Source: Stichopus chloronotus
Taxonomy: Eukaryota > Echinodermata > Holothuroidea > Aspidochirotida > Stichopodidae
Direction: 5' to 3'
Assembly (NCBI GenBank): GCA_021234535.1
Contig: SFZH01000008.1
Location: 1,178,001 to 1,242,000 of the forward strand
DNA: 64,000 nt
Shown: positions 35,401 to 46,091 of the stretch, in pieces
How positions within the stretch are numbered: position 1 is the first letter of the stretch
Layout: each line of letters begins with the position of its first letter
Made by a program: the position numbers and the translations under genes
Notes under the pieces: generated by a model
Seen by the model: only the letters and a program-made list of their open reading frames with translations
What the model was told of the DNA's origin: nothing
Database searches by the model: none

Positions 35401-35755
35401 TGCATAGAAGTACACCAAGTGCAGGTTGAAATCGAAACATCCATCCAACCTTTTCCCTTTATAACTTTGATTTAACATTTATTGTTTTCTATCAGGGTTT
35501 AGAAGACAACTGCTTTTGTTCAAGAAACTAACCCAGAGACCACCAGATGCTTCAATTGCCAAGAACAAAGGTCATAGCAACACAAACTCAAGTTCAGTTG
35601 ACAGCTGCTCTTCATTGCCATCTTCCTCTGAAAGTGTGAACCATCCAGCCAGATCGTCGCATGGTCTCGGAGAGAAGGAGGTTGCAAAGCCCGATGAACA
35701 GAGCCATGAAAAGCAAGAAAAATCTCACAAAAGAGATAAAGATACTTACAGCTAG
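19031..35755 (+). CDS. MEPCE: 7SK snRNA methylphosphate capping enzyme (MEPCE, Bin3 family)
   Basis: Four coding exons (19,031-20,434, 26,024-26,242, 33,348-33,471, 35,496-35,755) with consistent phases 0, 0 and 1 give a 668-residue protein. It transfers methyl groups from SAM to the gamma-phosphate of 7SK snRNA and stays bound in the 7SK snRNP with LARP7, which holds P-TEFb inactive in the nucleus. Visible parts: an N-terminal disordered region with two DPLxLNS motifs (residues about 138 and 183) and several Lys/Arg clusters, shared with vertebrate MEPCE; the Bin3 entry motif [14 protein letters not shown] (about 330); SAM motif I DIGCNTGH (370-377) and GMDID (393-397); the Bin3 signature [17 protein letters not shown] (490-506); [11 protein letters not shown]; and [12 protein letters not shown] Ser/Lys/Glu-rich tail of about 65 residues after the catalytic fold is longer than in the human protein. 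The ATG at 19,031 is the first in this frame. Confidence 0.96.
20812..21137 (+). repeat. ~320-bp dispersed repeat, copy B
   Basis: Plus-strand counterpart of the sequence at 16,911-17,232 (reverse complement), with similar overall length and colinear shared words. It starts about 380 bp inside MEPCE intron 1. It may be a short non-autonomous element; no clear terminal repeats or target duplication were found. Confidence 0.8.
22240..23060 (+). repeat. diverged ~140-bp satellite with AGGTCA clusters (opposite orientation)
   Basis: Marker 'ggtcaaaggtcat' or variants recur near 22,441, 22,577, 22,720, 22,863 and 23,010 (steps about 137-150). Each is followed by a 'gaggtca' block and a less conserved tail. 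AGGTCA half-sites at 22,447/22,457 and 22,584/22,594 keep exact 10-nt spacing. This is the family of 6.9-7.56 kb in inverse orientation and more decayed. Confidence 0.75.
26024..26242 (+). CDS. MEPCE: MEPCE exon 2: Bin3 signature
   Basis: A 219-bp exon, phase 0 at both ends (acceptor cctctcag, donor ACA|GTAAGA). It encodes [11 protein letters not shown], then [30 protein letters not shown] and LEPQAWPSY, all near-identical in style to vertebrate MEPCE. Confidence 0.96.
27690..28132 (+). repeat. older dispersed repeat, left half (split by gypsy)
   Basis: Diverged but colinear with 44,100-44,420: shared words include 'aatagccacaaat', 'gacaattttacag', 'acacctgcatctt', 'atcaagaga.gga' and 'tttatt..cttaacctttatttcaa' variants. 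The homology continues beyond the gypsy element at 32,724. Confidence 0.65.
28133..28308 (+). repeat. 5' LTR of the gypsy element (176 bp)
   Basis: Begins TGTTGTATTCGG, ends GTATACAACA. It contains an AATAAA polyadenylation signal (28,241-28,246) and a perfect inverted-strand DR1 (TGACCT-a-TGACCT, 28,178-28,190). Differs from the 3' LTR by one C/T change. Confidence 0.95.
28309..28320 (+). promoter_or_regulatory. gypsy primer-binding site
   Basis: tggtggcagcgg abuts the LTR with no spacer; TGG pairs with the CCA end of a tRNA. The priming tRNA cannot be named from these bases alone. Confidence 0.7.
28546..29571 (+). pseudogene. gypsy gag and protease (in-frame stop)
   Basis: From the ATG at 28,546 a retrotransposon capsid-like region of 170 codons is followed by a TAA at 29,056-29,058; the same frame then continues without stop. 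Two zinc knuckles lie at about 29,221-29,326, the second with standard C-X2-C-X4-H-X4-C spacing. The protease active-site triad D-T-G is at 29,512-29,520. Two knuckles and a gag-pol continuous frame are typical of mag/SURL elements. The stop would end translation before the nucleocapsid. Confidence 0.85.
29572..30087 (+). pseudogene. gypsy pol: protease end and start of RT, broken by frameshift
   Basis: Same frame as gag. It covers the linker after the protease and the first RT block ([25 protein letters not shown]). It ends at TGA 30,085-30,087 because of a one-base change in an A-run just upstream; the RT continues in the next frame from about 30,088. Confidence 0.85.
30088..30724 (+). pseudogene. 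gypsy pol: reverse transcriptase
   Basis: Contains [31 protein letters not shown], the catalytic box QMDDIL (Asp codons at 30,345-30,350), VKFLGHIID and the connection RRFLGMVNQ. The frame is lost at about 30,675-30,690, where RNase H continues in another frame. Confidence 0.9.
30655..31449 (+). pseudogene. gypsy pol: RNase H and integrase zinc finger
   Basis: RNase H motifs: [43 protein letters not shown]. The chain then enters the integrase HHCC finger ([10 protein letters not shown]...). The frame is broken at about 31,425-31,440, before the two cysteines of the finger. Confidence 0.9.
31440..32368 (+). pseudogene. gypsy pol: integrase core and C-terminus, two frames
   Basis: The first frame (to about 31,700) has the C-E-I-C of the zinc finger and the first catalytic region ([23 protein letters not shown]). 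After a break near 31,695-31,705 the second frame has VISDNGPQY, the glutamate region ([11 protein letters not shown]) and a C-terminal tail ending [11 protein letters not shown] at TAA about 32,366-32,368. D, D and E of the integrase triad are all present, though split across frames. Confidence 0.88.
32537..32547 (+). promoter_or_regulatory. gypsy polypurine tract
   Basis: aaggaggggga lies directly upstream of the 3' LTR, the expected plus-strand primer site. Confidence 0.8.
32548..32723 (+). repeat. 3' LTR of the gypsy element (176 bp)
   Basis: 175 of 176 bases match the 5' LTR by eye. It carries the same AATAAA (32,656-32,661) and DR1 (32,593-32,605). Followed by the target duplication CTTCT. 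Confidence 0.95.
32724..33090 (+). repeat. older dispersed repeat, right half
   Basis: Continues the homology to the 44-kb copy: 'gggtttcact.tgca.cttttgaa', 'tctttct..attcatgt.acgtgac' style matches near 32,957-33,005 versus 44,600-44,660. It is separated from its left half only by the gypsy element. Confidence 0.6.
33348..33471 (+). CDS. MEPCE: MEPCE exon 3
   Basis: A 124-bp exon (acceptor ttttcag, donor AAAG|GTATTC, phase 0 to 1). It encodes [17 protein letters not shown] and [18 protein letters not shown], corresponding to the conserved C-terminal part of the Bin3 fold. Confidence 0.95.
34920..35325 (+). repeat. direct duplication of ~200 bp
   Basis: Two tandem copies starting near 34,937 and 35,138, sharing 'ttatttggacattatta', 'tgaacctctttgagcaagca' and 'attttatgttatcttggagg'. 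They lie in MEPCE intron 3, about 170 bp before exon 4. Identity is high enough to suggest a fairly recent duplication. Confidence 0.9.
35496..35755 (+). CDS. MEPCE: MEPCE exon 4: end of Bin3 fold and Ser/Lys-rich tail
   Basis: Acceptor ctatcag, phase 1. [11 protein letters not shown] closes the methyltransferase fold; a polar tail rich in Ser, then in Lys, Glu and His, runs to the TAG at 35,753-35,755. Vertebrate MEPCE ends only a few residues after the fold. An ATTAAA at 36,188-36,193 could be a polyadenylation signal. Confidence 0.9.
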
Positions 35756-36890
35756 TAACAGGAACCTGTGACAAGAGAACCAGAAATCTGCCATAACATG
35801 CCCTAGGTCATCCTTGTTGCAGCAGAATAATGTCACATTTATTAAGTTGAAGAGATGGAAATATGATCATGAAAATATCATAGCCTTCTTTCAGCTGCCA
35901 GACAGGTTGTTTTAGTTGAAAAACTTAGAAAGTGGAAGAAAAAGTTATGACCGTGTGAACGAAGATGTTTCCTGTCAAGTAAATCTCAGCAATAATGCAC
36001 ATACCAGTGAATTTTATCCAAATCGGGGTCCTTACTAGTGAGTGTTACTCAACACTTGACTGAATTTGGAAAATGCAATGTATCTCGATTGCATTCCAAA
36101 AATAGCAAAATGAGATTGTTCGATTAAGATGACTGCTTTAAGTATGTGATCATTCATATTCTTTCCTTCAGTTTTTTGAAGTTCAATATTAAATGTTCAT
36201 TAATCTCAAGCTGATGAACAGCCTTTGTTTCATTGGGCTTGACTCAATACACACGTCGTTGCTTCTGAGGAGGTTCATATTTAGTATTTTGTGTAAAGGA
36301 TAATGATACAAGTTGGAAGTGAGCTCACATTATTCGCATAGCTACAGCATGAGTCACTCGTTTGTTTAGATCATGGAGTGACATGCATCTTGTGATTTCT
36401 TGTCGCTACTACTTTACTTGACCATTCCTTAAGTCTTTAAAGTTTTAAGATGGAGCTGCTTAACATCTCAAGGCAGTGTCATCTTTTTGGGGTTATTTTC
36501 TGATATTATTTCTGCATTCACAAATGGCATTACTGAAGAGATCCATCCACTTTCTTTTTTCCCTTTCAAAGTCAAGTAGAATATGTCATGGTGGCTTAAT
36601 GTATGTAAGCCCTCGACATGCAATGTAGATAATTATCCTTGGCCGTTCTTGATTACAAGCATAATTATTGGTTTGTTGCAGTGACTATTAAATGTAGTAT
36701 TTGGTCAATAGAGTCACAATTTGTTTACAGGATATCTAGGAAAGTATCTGTTTGGTATCAACAGTAATCACCATTGCATTCATGATAGCAAATGTTTGTA
36801 AAATATTTGTTTCCGACACCTAGTTCGTTGGAACATTATCTCCGGAAGTTAAGCATTAACCCATTTAGTATGTAGGAGAACCACATTGAT
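35756..36890 (+). other. probable MEPCE 3' UTR and downstream flank
   Basis: AT-rich sequence after the MEPCE stop. The only poly-A signal-like word noted is ATTAAA at 36,188; the UTR end cannot be fixed. No other feature seen. Confidence 0.4.
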
Positions 36891-37095
36891 TACAAGGTGA
36901 TCATTTCATGTGGGGGGTTAAAGGACATTTAGGGTGAACAGAGGTCAAATGAATCACCATATTGTAAAATGGAAACTTGGACCAATAGCAGCTTGGAATT
37001 TGATTATACCAAATTGGTTAAAACAACCGATTGGTTTTGGTGGAGGTCAAAGGTCACTTGAGTTTAACTAACGTTCAAATTGTTATAACCAATTT
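36890..37095 (+). repeat. isolated AGGTCA-satellite remnant
   Basis: Contains 'ggggttaaaggacat', 'acagaggtcaaa', 'ggaggtcaaaggtca' and 'atctcaagatgcgaac', in the order seen in the 22-kb repeats. A perfect DR1 (AGGTCA-a-AGGTCA) lies at 37,044-37,056. Confidence 0.55.
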
Positions 37096-37099
37096 CATA

Positions 37100-40000
37100 T
37101 CTCAAGATGCGAACTTTGGACAGGATTCTGAATGTTGAATATTTCATCCTTTCCCATTTAGTTTTCACTTTGGAATCAACCTTACTCTATGTTCTTAATG
37201 CAAAAGTAAACATTGTCGCAGATCTCTTCTGAACAGAGAGTCTAATCACATATTTGGCGTTCCCATCCTTTTTGAGGTATGGAACTTTATTGAAAGGATG
37301 AACAACATTGCAGTGCTATTATAATATCTTTGGTTGCTATGTGAAATGGAACTACCTCATTGTTTTCTGCTTTCGTTGAAATTTACATGTAGCCTGTAAG
37401 GCAAATGAACTGGGTAAGATCAGTCTCAACACTTGTTGGGAAGGATTGGCAGGAATGTGTGATGTGAACACCTTAGGCAACCTGATCTCTTTTCACTTTT
37501 AATGACTGAAAGTGCAATTACTCATCAATGAAAGTTATCGTAGTCATACATCAAAGCACCGTGTTTCCTTTATATGTTGTTCAGAGCGTTTGTTTTAATG
37601 TTGACGGACGGCGTTTCTGCCACCCCTTGTAACAAAAATTTATTTGAAGCAGACAGACATTAGATCATCGCTGCAGAGTGTATTGACTAGTGAATGTTTC
37701 CTTCCAACATGCCACCCCAGAATTAAATGTTTCTCATATCATGCCGCACCACAAGCAGCTAGAATGTCAGTCACTTATACAGTATGTTTTGAGAAGCATC
37801 AACTGTACCTGAATGTCAAGAGCTGATTTCTCTCTGTTAATTCATGCTGCATTCCATTCGGCTCCTGAAAATGGTTGTCACGACTTGTAAGATGTTTCAT
37901 TGGGCTCGTAAGTTGCGATCGCGCAGCGTGAAGTTTAATCGGAAAAACCACTTCGACTTCACGACTTGACTTAAAATGTGGGATGCAAGGCCCATGTCAG
38001 AGTACCTTCAAGGCAGCTGTAACATTTCCAGTCAATACAAGTTTTATGTAGAAATGCAAACAACATGAATACGGCAAATACTTTCACCTACATTCAGAAA
38101 ACGTTAGGCAGCTAAAAGACTGTTTTGGTGGACCTTTTACTGATGTCAATAACGTAAGTGACCGGTTTACCATACTCAGACTTGCAAACCTATATAGCAG
38201 TTACATATAGGCCTGGCATAGGCATTTTGTACACTTTAAAGTACACACGTAGACCCACATTCAAGGCACTGCTTACTATTACAGGTTGAAAAGACTGATA
38301 TTTACTTGTTAGAGTTGACTTGGAGGAAGACATTTTTTGTGACAACTAGGCTCTTTGATCGGTTGTCGGGAACACTTTCACGAGCCCACTGGAAAGCAGC
38401 ATGAAGATATATTTTGGTTTGGTCTCGACTTTCGACTGAACTCTTAAGCAGTAGCTAAGCCTATAGACCTCAGTTACTTGGCATTCTGAATTCTTGTTAC
38501 TGCATTTCGCTGATGACAATTTCACAGTAAACTTTGTTGTGTCCATTCCTGTCTGATCAAAGGGTATTTCTCTGTTCAAATGTGCCATCATAACAATGTT
38601 TTTGTTTTTTTTCATGTATTTTGTTTTCACTATGAATATTCACTTACATTATCATGTCTTTGTTCCATTTGTCAGATGTTTTGGCCATACTTTGGTATAA
38701 TTTGCCAATCCTTATTTTGCTAAAGGTCTTAAAAAGGAAGCGTGTCAAAGAGGTCCCACATTTGAAGGTTAGAACTAAAGTATCTTGAATTGGGCTTCAT
38801 GTAAAGTGAAATAGTTACTAATTGTAATGACGAAATAGAAGAAATCAGTGGCAGTGGTAAAAGGATGATTTGTAGTTGTGAGCAAAGCATCTGCACACTC
38901 TTCTCCGCAGTCTTCCTCCAGATGAATCATAAAGTTGAATTTTGTGGAGACTATGATTTAACAACAGGCTCATCAGCAAATACTTTTGACTGAAAAGTTT
39001 TATCATCATCTGATAACACAGTTTCAGTTTTGAATCTTTCCTTTAAGTTGAACACAGTAAATTTAAACTCTGTTTTTTTTTCAACTAAACCTTTTTTTTG
39101 GCAAACTCCAAGAATCTTTCACAGAATGACCGTTTTGGATCCATTTGGAGGATGACAGCAGAGAACAATATGCAAAGTCTTTCCTCACAACTAACCTGCC
39201 TTCCTTTAGTGTCGACAAGAGTATAGACTGAAGAGTACTATTGGCTGATTTGTAAGGCATCTGCACACTTCCTCAAATACTATCCAAGCAGAGTGATGTT
39301 TCTACTCATGTGTGCAAGATGCATTTTGAGGATGACTACACAGCGCAGTATGTTGTCCCCACATCTATTCTCAGTTAATAAAACTGATTTCATTCAGAGA
39401 TTTTAAATAAGTGTGTAAGAAGCCAGATTGATTTCTGTGAAGAGATAGCTTCTGTTTATCACCTACATCCCACACTTGAAGGGTGAAAGTTAAATGTCTT
39501 GAATTGGACTGTATTTAAATGAAGTAGGCCATAATTATAAATGACAACAAAAATAAAAGAAGTCTTATGTGCCATTGCATCTGAGTCTTCAACTGTACAT
39601 TCCACATTGTCATATGTATTGGATATCTTTCAGGGATATGCCAGTGAAAAAAGATGGAATAGTCGTAACATATATTTTTTTGTCCCTTTACTGGTGAAAA
39701 CCACATTTCAATAGCATGCTCTTTCGGAAGTAGTGGATTTTTAAACACATTTCTGTTTTTCATGGTTGCTTTGTATGATGGGAAATGTGTGATGTCAAAA
39801 CACACCAACACACTGAATATCCTTTGTATTTGCAGATAAGTCAACTATCTTAACAGAAACACTACAGTAGTTTAAAACTCTCAATGGAATGAAAACTTAA
39901 CAACAGAACCAAAGTATAACACAAAAGAATAGCACTGATGAAAAAGAGACAAAAAAAAAATATCTGAAAAATTGACCCCTCAGTGAAAAAGAATTATCAC

Positions 40001-41250
40001 TATTGGTTTTCATGGGTTGTCAAAGGTCATTAAAACAGACCTCAATCTGAAAACACTGTAAACAAGTCATCGAAAGAAGTGAAAGTTGATTCATCTACAA
40101 GGCATTGAGGGTATGTAGGTTGTCATTGCCAGTATATCCTGTTTGCTTTCAACTACAGTATGTTGAAGATTATTGTTGGTCAAAACAAAATTACCATAGT
40201 CCTTTTTAGTGATACTTGTAAGTTGCAAAGTTGTTTACAGGATACCAGGTAATTGTTAGAAAGAATTTTCAACACACTGTATGTGCAGTGAAGTCTCCTT
40301 CAAATTAACTGTGCAAAATGCATTCTATGACTCATGACTAAAGAATGGCAGGGCAGAAGAAATGTTGACCATCATAGATCATCAACAGAGAAGAGTGTTT
40401 AAATTTGAAGTTTGTCATTGAGATTGGGGCCTGCTGCACAATTGGGAAATTTGAAATTAAAGTTATTTCCTGTCGATGTGCTGGGGGGGAGGGAATTACT
40501 TGCCACATTGTAGTTGCTTTAAGTAGTTTCTTTTCTTTCTACTCATTGTCTATTTTAGAACATACCTTCATGGTTCATTAAAAGGATTGCTCTTCACTCT
40601 ATGTGTTGCTATGTGACATCTTCCTTGTAACTACCAGTCCTGTAATATGGGAGGAGGGAAGGGGGGAGATGACCCCAGTGCCTCAGTTTTACAGTGCAGC
40701 TGAGCATACATCATTCACTCGCTTAATACTGTTGTATCTGTGGACATTTCCAGTTCAGTGTACTGATGGTTTGATTAAAGCTTGGGGGTTGCCATCTATG
40801 TATTAAGAAATTATTGTACATGTGTCTCAGTGACACACCTATGTGGTGATGCTGCAATATTTCAGTTGTTATGCCAAGATGGTAGTAATTTGACCAGAGA
40901 ACAAAGTCTAAATCATTTGCAAAAGGATGCTCACTAAAGATAAACAGTATAAATGACTTGAACTCTCCATGTCCTAATTATTTTAACTTGACCTCATTAA
41001 TTCAATGGGTTCTTGTTTGTTATCATTGTTCATGAGCTAGACATTTTGTGCACACTGGATACATCACAGGAATGCTGCTCTTTACTTTGATGCAAGGAGA
41101 CACTGACCTGACGGGTTGTCTTGTTAAATAAATGAGAATAATTTTTGGTTGTTCTTACTGTGGTCAAATCTTTAACACCCAATGTTCATAAATCCTATTT
41201 GTCAAGGGGGTTGGTTGCATTGTAATAGCATAACTATAGTGATCTCAGTT
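37100..41250. other. spacer, no gene recognised
   Basis: About 4 kb of AT-rich sequence without splice-bounded coding segments. 'caaaggtcat' at 40,020 may be one more satellite remnant. Two related passages near 38,700-39,000 and 39,300-39,560 ('ccacatttgaagg..gaaagttaa', 'cttgaattggact') look like another diverged dispersed repeat. Confidence 0.45.
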
Positions 41251-41254
41251 TGAG

Positions 41255-41455
41255 GTATCACTGAGCACCTTGGCACTCTAGGTTGGGGTGAACCAATGAA
41301 CACCTCGGCACTGTGGGTTGGTAGTGAATCAGTGAGCATCTTGGCTCTCTTCTCTGGGTTGGTAGTGAATCAGTGAACATCTTGGTTCTCTTCTCTGGGT
41401 TGGTAGTGAATCAGTGAGCATCTTGGTTCTCTGGGTTGGTAGTGTATTGTAATGG
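41255..41455. repeat. ~46-bp minisatellite
   Basis: Four to five copies built from 'gaatcagtgagcatcttgg', 'ctctcttctctggg' and 'ttggtagt'. The last copies differ only by one deletion. The Leu/Thr/Pro/Arg-rich frames on the minus strand come from this array. Confidence 0.95.
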
Positions 41456-42344
41456 AAAGGGGTAGTCTCAAAATACATGGGAGGATTGTGTTTTTTTTTT
41501 TTACACTGATAAAATTTGCAGTAGTTTGTGCGTTTTTCACAATGTATGAAAACATAAATGAAACAGGCTTCCAAATTCGATGTTTTAATATTTTTCTCTA
41601 TGGGACCGCCACTGTTGAAAAATGATTCTCTATTTGCATTAGAAGCTGTAATTTATAAATTTGTTAATTTTGCTAGTAAATGTATGTCATGCAGTAAGTT
41701 CAGTTGTTGATTGTAATTATTTTTATCCAACATTTGAACCCAAAGAAGTAAGTTAAGTTAGGCACTCTTCCTTTGTCATACTACTTGCATGGTGTTACAA
41801 TAAGCCTTTTGTAATTTCCAGTCACTAAGTCACTTTAGTTGTGACACTACACTGGTGTTGAACTTAACACTGTCATTTAATCTAAATCAAGTACTGTTTA
41901 ATTAATGTTCTGAGTGAAACAGCAGTCAAAGCCAGAGATGAGTTCAAATTTCTCATCACTTGCTATGATTAGGGAACAATTCTATTGTAAGAATATGAAT
42001 CAACATCTCATTTAATTTTCTAAGATGATTTGATTTTAATCATTCTTCATTTACCAAAGGAACAATACTAGTATGAAATACAATTGTCCCTTTGCAAACG
42101 TTGTTGTTGTTGTTGTTTTTTTAGCTCTCCATGCTTCACTGTATAGTTCATTGTCTATTTTTATTTATCTCATGAATACATCATTTGCTTCTTCTTGCAC
42201 AGTCTTTGCTAGATGATTGAACATGGTCATGGTGACTGAAGGCTGAGGCATTTAGTGCTCTTTATCCAATATCTGGAATATGGGTGAATGGATGGACCAG
42301 ATCGATAGACAGATGAACAAAAAGATGAACAAGGTGGATAGTTA

Positions 42345-42425
42345 GAGGAATGAACAGCTAGATAACTGACTTGAGAGCTTGAGAATGGACAGCTAGATAA
42401 CTGCCTTGAGAGCACGATAACAGCT
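42345..42425. repeat. ~38-bp direct duplication
   Basis: 'acagctagataactg.cttgagag' occurs twice in tandem, next to a degenerate GGAT/GATA tract at 42,280-42,345. Confidence 0.8.
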
Positions 42426-43289
42426 TGTATTGGTTTTGAGCAAAGAAAACAAAAATTAGAATGCTGTAGTGGCAATTTAAAGTTACAAGCATGTGATAAC
42501 GAATTGCAACACTGGGTCTAGACCAGTGTGTGCATTTATGTCAATAATATCAACCGTACCTAGGGTCAAAATTAAGAGTATACCAAGTTCACTTTTGCGC
42601 TTCCTTTGCTCACTTTGTTCTCTCAAGTCTTCATAACTTTGTGATGAAAAAGGCTTCCCAGAAACTAAGAAATGAAATTTTGCTAGCAAAGCTGCTTACT
42701 TTCCTTTAGCCCCCTCCCCTTGTACTGTACATTCTGTTGACAAACTTGGCCTGAGGGTTTGAAAAGCATGAGAGAAGGAAAAAACAAATAATATTACTTG
42801 CAAAAATAGAAGTATTTATTAATGAATTATTGCTGTTAAACATGTTTTTAAGTTTACTTGGCAAGACATGGTTGGAAAATAAAAATTCAATGAACATATG
42901 CCCTGAACCCCAAATCCTTACTCAACTATGAAACTGACAAGCACCATCATTTTCCACAGACATAATTTTTGCTCTACAAATGGAAAATATGTAATACTAT
43001 TCAATCATGTAATGATGTGAACTCAAAACTTTCAATAAATGATCTTTTTAATTTCATATGCAAAAGGAATAGTTCTCAAATAAGGTAGAAAAGGTGACTG
43101 GTTGTGGTTTGTGAATGGGCTACAAGCATGTGTCCTCTTTAAGCCCAGACACAAAGATATAATTTCACTGACTTTTCAGTCAGACAGGTCACACTCCATA
43201 AGCAAATTGCTTCACACTGGATTATATCCACCCTACATCATATTAATTTGATCATGTCTTTTTTGCTATTAATGGAAATAAATGCCCAA

Positions 43290-43770
43290 AAGACCTTTAT
43301 CCAGATAACTTATCACTGGTTTACAGAGATGTCATTGATATGCAATGATTTATGAGCAACCATAAATTTAAAATGGAAGTTCTGCCGGAGAAAATCTGAC
43401 TTCTCATAAAGTATATTTGCAATCAGTTAATCAGACACAACCAAACTCCTTTATCCTCATTATCAATACTTGCAAAAAGCCCTGTTATCACAATATGGTT
43501 GATACATACAGCCTATGAATAATAGTTTAAGCTAAGAATGAGGTTTCTACCAGAGAAGCTATGACAACTTTACATACTTCCATTGTGTAAGTTGTGGTAG
43601 CTAAGAATTGAGCATGCCCTAAGTCCTCTATCAATATTATTCATAACAGTGAGAAGATCAAGTTTGTTATTATGATATCATTGATATGCATAGGTTGATG
43701 AATAATCATTATTTTCAATTGAAAGCTTTGTGCAAGAGATGATGTCACAACTACTTCATACAGTAAATGT
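43290..43770. repeat. diverged tandem repeat of ~170 bp (three units)
   Basis: Units share 'tatca(at/ct)..ttg', 'tcattgatatgca', a 'gatgaataat' block and 'ccagagaa..ctatgac.acttcatac'. Copies start near 43,300, 43,455 and 43,630. Confidence 0.55.
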
Positions 43771-44089
43771 AAACTTTGGGAATAGAGTAATAACATACAA
43801 ACTAAAACTATGGTACTACAGAGCTAACATGGCAGTCTTTCCTTGAGATAGGTCAAAGGTCATCACATCATTATTGCTTACTGCAAACAAACAAATAACT
43901 TTAAAACTTTCTTAAACTGATATGAAAGATAACTGGAGAAATGACATTTCACAAATCAACATGCAAAAAAAAAAATGGTATGTAAAGAAAAATATAAACA
44001 ATACACTCTTCTATCCAAATTGTTACAGTGTATAATTGTACACCACATATCCATATATTTGAATGACATTGCTGTATTCAAATTGAAGT

Positions 44090-44700
44090 AATTTCTTGAT
44101 GTGGTTGTGCATTTCAAAAGTGACATGAAAATCACATACTGTATTGGAGTATTGGCTGTATTAATCATTGAAAATATTGGAAATAGCCACAAATTCCATC
44201 ATATGTTGACAATTTTACAGACACATTCCTGTCTCACACCTGCATCTTGATTAAACATTAGCAAAATATGCAAATTTGTGACATCAAGAGATGGACTCGC
44301 ATGATTTGCCTTATGTTATCCTTTATTCACTTAACCTTTATTTCAAGGACAATTGAGATTTCATATGCCCAGATGGTTTTATGTTGGAAACATACTTTCT
44401 TCAGAAATATCACTATCACTCACTGACATGAAACCCAGTAATTAAGAGACAATATACTATATACAAAGGGTTATCAAAAGAAATATTGACACTATGCGAC
44501 ACTCCATGTCATATGTTCCCATTTTCATCAAACTTTGAAAAGTCACTTCTCAAAATGGGGTACTAGATATGAACAAAATTCCAATGAATTGTCATTCAGG
44601 GTTTCACTCTGCAACTTTTGAATGAAGCCATCTCTTTTCTAGATTCATGTTACGTGACCTTGGGCAAAATCCATAAACTCAATTCTCTAGGTTGCTGTAC
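44090..44700 (+). repeat. second copy of the dispersed repeat hit by gypsy in MEPCE intron 2
   Basis: Colinear with 27,690-28,132 plus 32,724-33,090, but without the gypsy element, so it represents the uninterrupted state. Divergence is clearly larger than between the LTRs. Confidence 0.6.
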
Positions 44701-46091
44701 CATGCACACAGAGGTATTGTGCTGTTTGCATTTCAACTCATAGAAAAGTTTGATCACATTGTTTCATTTATTTTAAAATCAGGACTTGAATGAAAAGAAC
44801 TGCTGTGCTTCTCAAACTTGTTAAGACTAATGTTCACTTCCACCGTCTTGAACTGTTTCAAAGCCCCTCTCCTAAAATCACCATCCTGTCATTCACAGAC
44901 ACCCACAGCTCTCTTTTTCAGATAACTTTTTCTATTCGCAAGAACAAGGAAAACTTGCAGAAGGAAGACATAATGTGTAACTGGTTTAGAACGCCCAGAT
45001 CTAGTTCAGTCAGTGTGAAGAGTGAGCTGGGTGTAATGCGGTGTTAAGAATACAAATGCTTGGTGCCATCTTAGCAAGGATGAGATGCTTATTGCCTCTT
45101 CCAGTAATTTCAAGGCGATTTTGAAGCAAAGGTATAAACAAGCGGAGGGGAACAGACCCTCTGGATATATTACTGTGCTATCTACATCACTGCAGTGATG
45201 TGTCATACCAATGCCTCCCCCATATTATCTGTGTACTCTGTAGCACTGACCTGAGACTTCCCAATGACCCCCCTGAGGGGGGTGGTGGGGACCACTTTAA
45301 GAACTACTGGTCTAAGAGAACCTTGTAAAAAACTATTTTTGTCACTTAAAGGCTTTAGGGGCTTGGACACAGGGAAAAGAGCTCATTGTCTTTGCCGCTA
45401 CAACTGTGGATAAAATCATTCCATCAAAACTTTCATATGCAAATTAACTCTGAGGAATTAATCCAACAGTCTGCTTAGCAGCTTCGACTGCCCAGCCATT
45501 TGGCTGATATGTCTCATACAGTTTAGAAGAGTTTCCTGAAACAATATATGAATTTGCCTGTAGAGTACCTACTGTAAGGACTCTGTGATAACTTTCAAGG
45601 CAATGGAGTCAACAATTTATTAAGTTCATTTGGTACCAGTAATTTGGAAAGATGATCAATGCTTTCAGTGTACTGTATGTACAGAAAAATATAGGTTTTG
45701 GCAAATAATTTATACAACAGTAAGTCACCAAACGTGAAGGAAATGATACAAGAATGAACTAATAGCACATACACATTGACTTGTCTAATGTTTAGTAAGT
45801 TATAATCTGGTTAGATTAACACACTCCATACCACACAAAACATTAAACTTCCATGAGAATTGAAAAATGTAGAAGCACACTCCATCGGGCTGATGTAAAA
45901 TATTAAATTACAAGACAAGAAAATGGAAGGAATTTGAACATTCTTACACCAATAGTGCAATACTGTGTGTAAAATGAACTGCATGTAGGTTTGTTTCTTC
46001 ATTTAGTTTAAAATCAGTCTACTGACGAAAAATTATCATTACGGATCAATAGCGATACAAACATTACCAAGCAGGTAGAGTACAGATTCAA
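44700..46091. other. spacer and probable 3' UTR of B3GALT6
   Basis: No coding segment recognised. A minus-strand AATAAA (45,616-45,621) about 470 bp beyond the B3GALT6 stop could be its poly-A signal. Confidence 0.4.
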
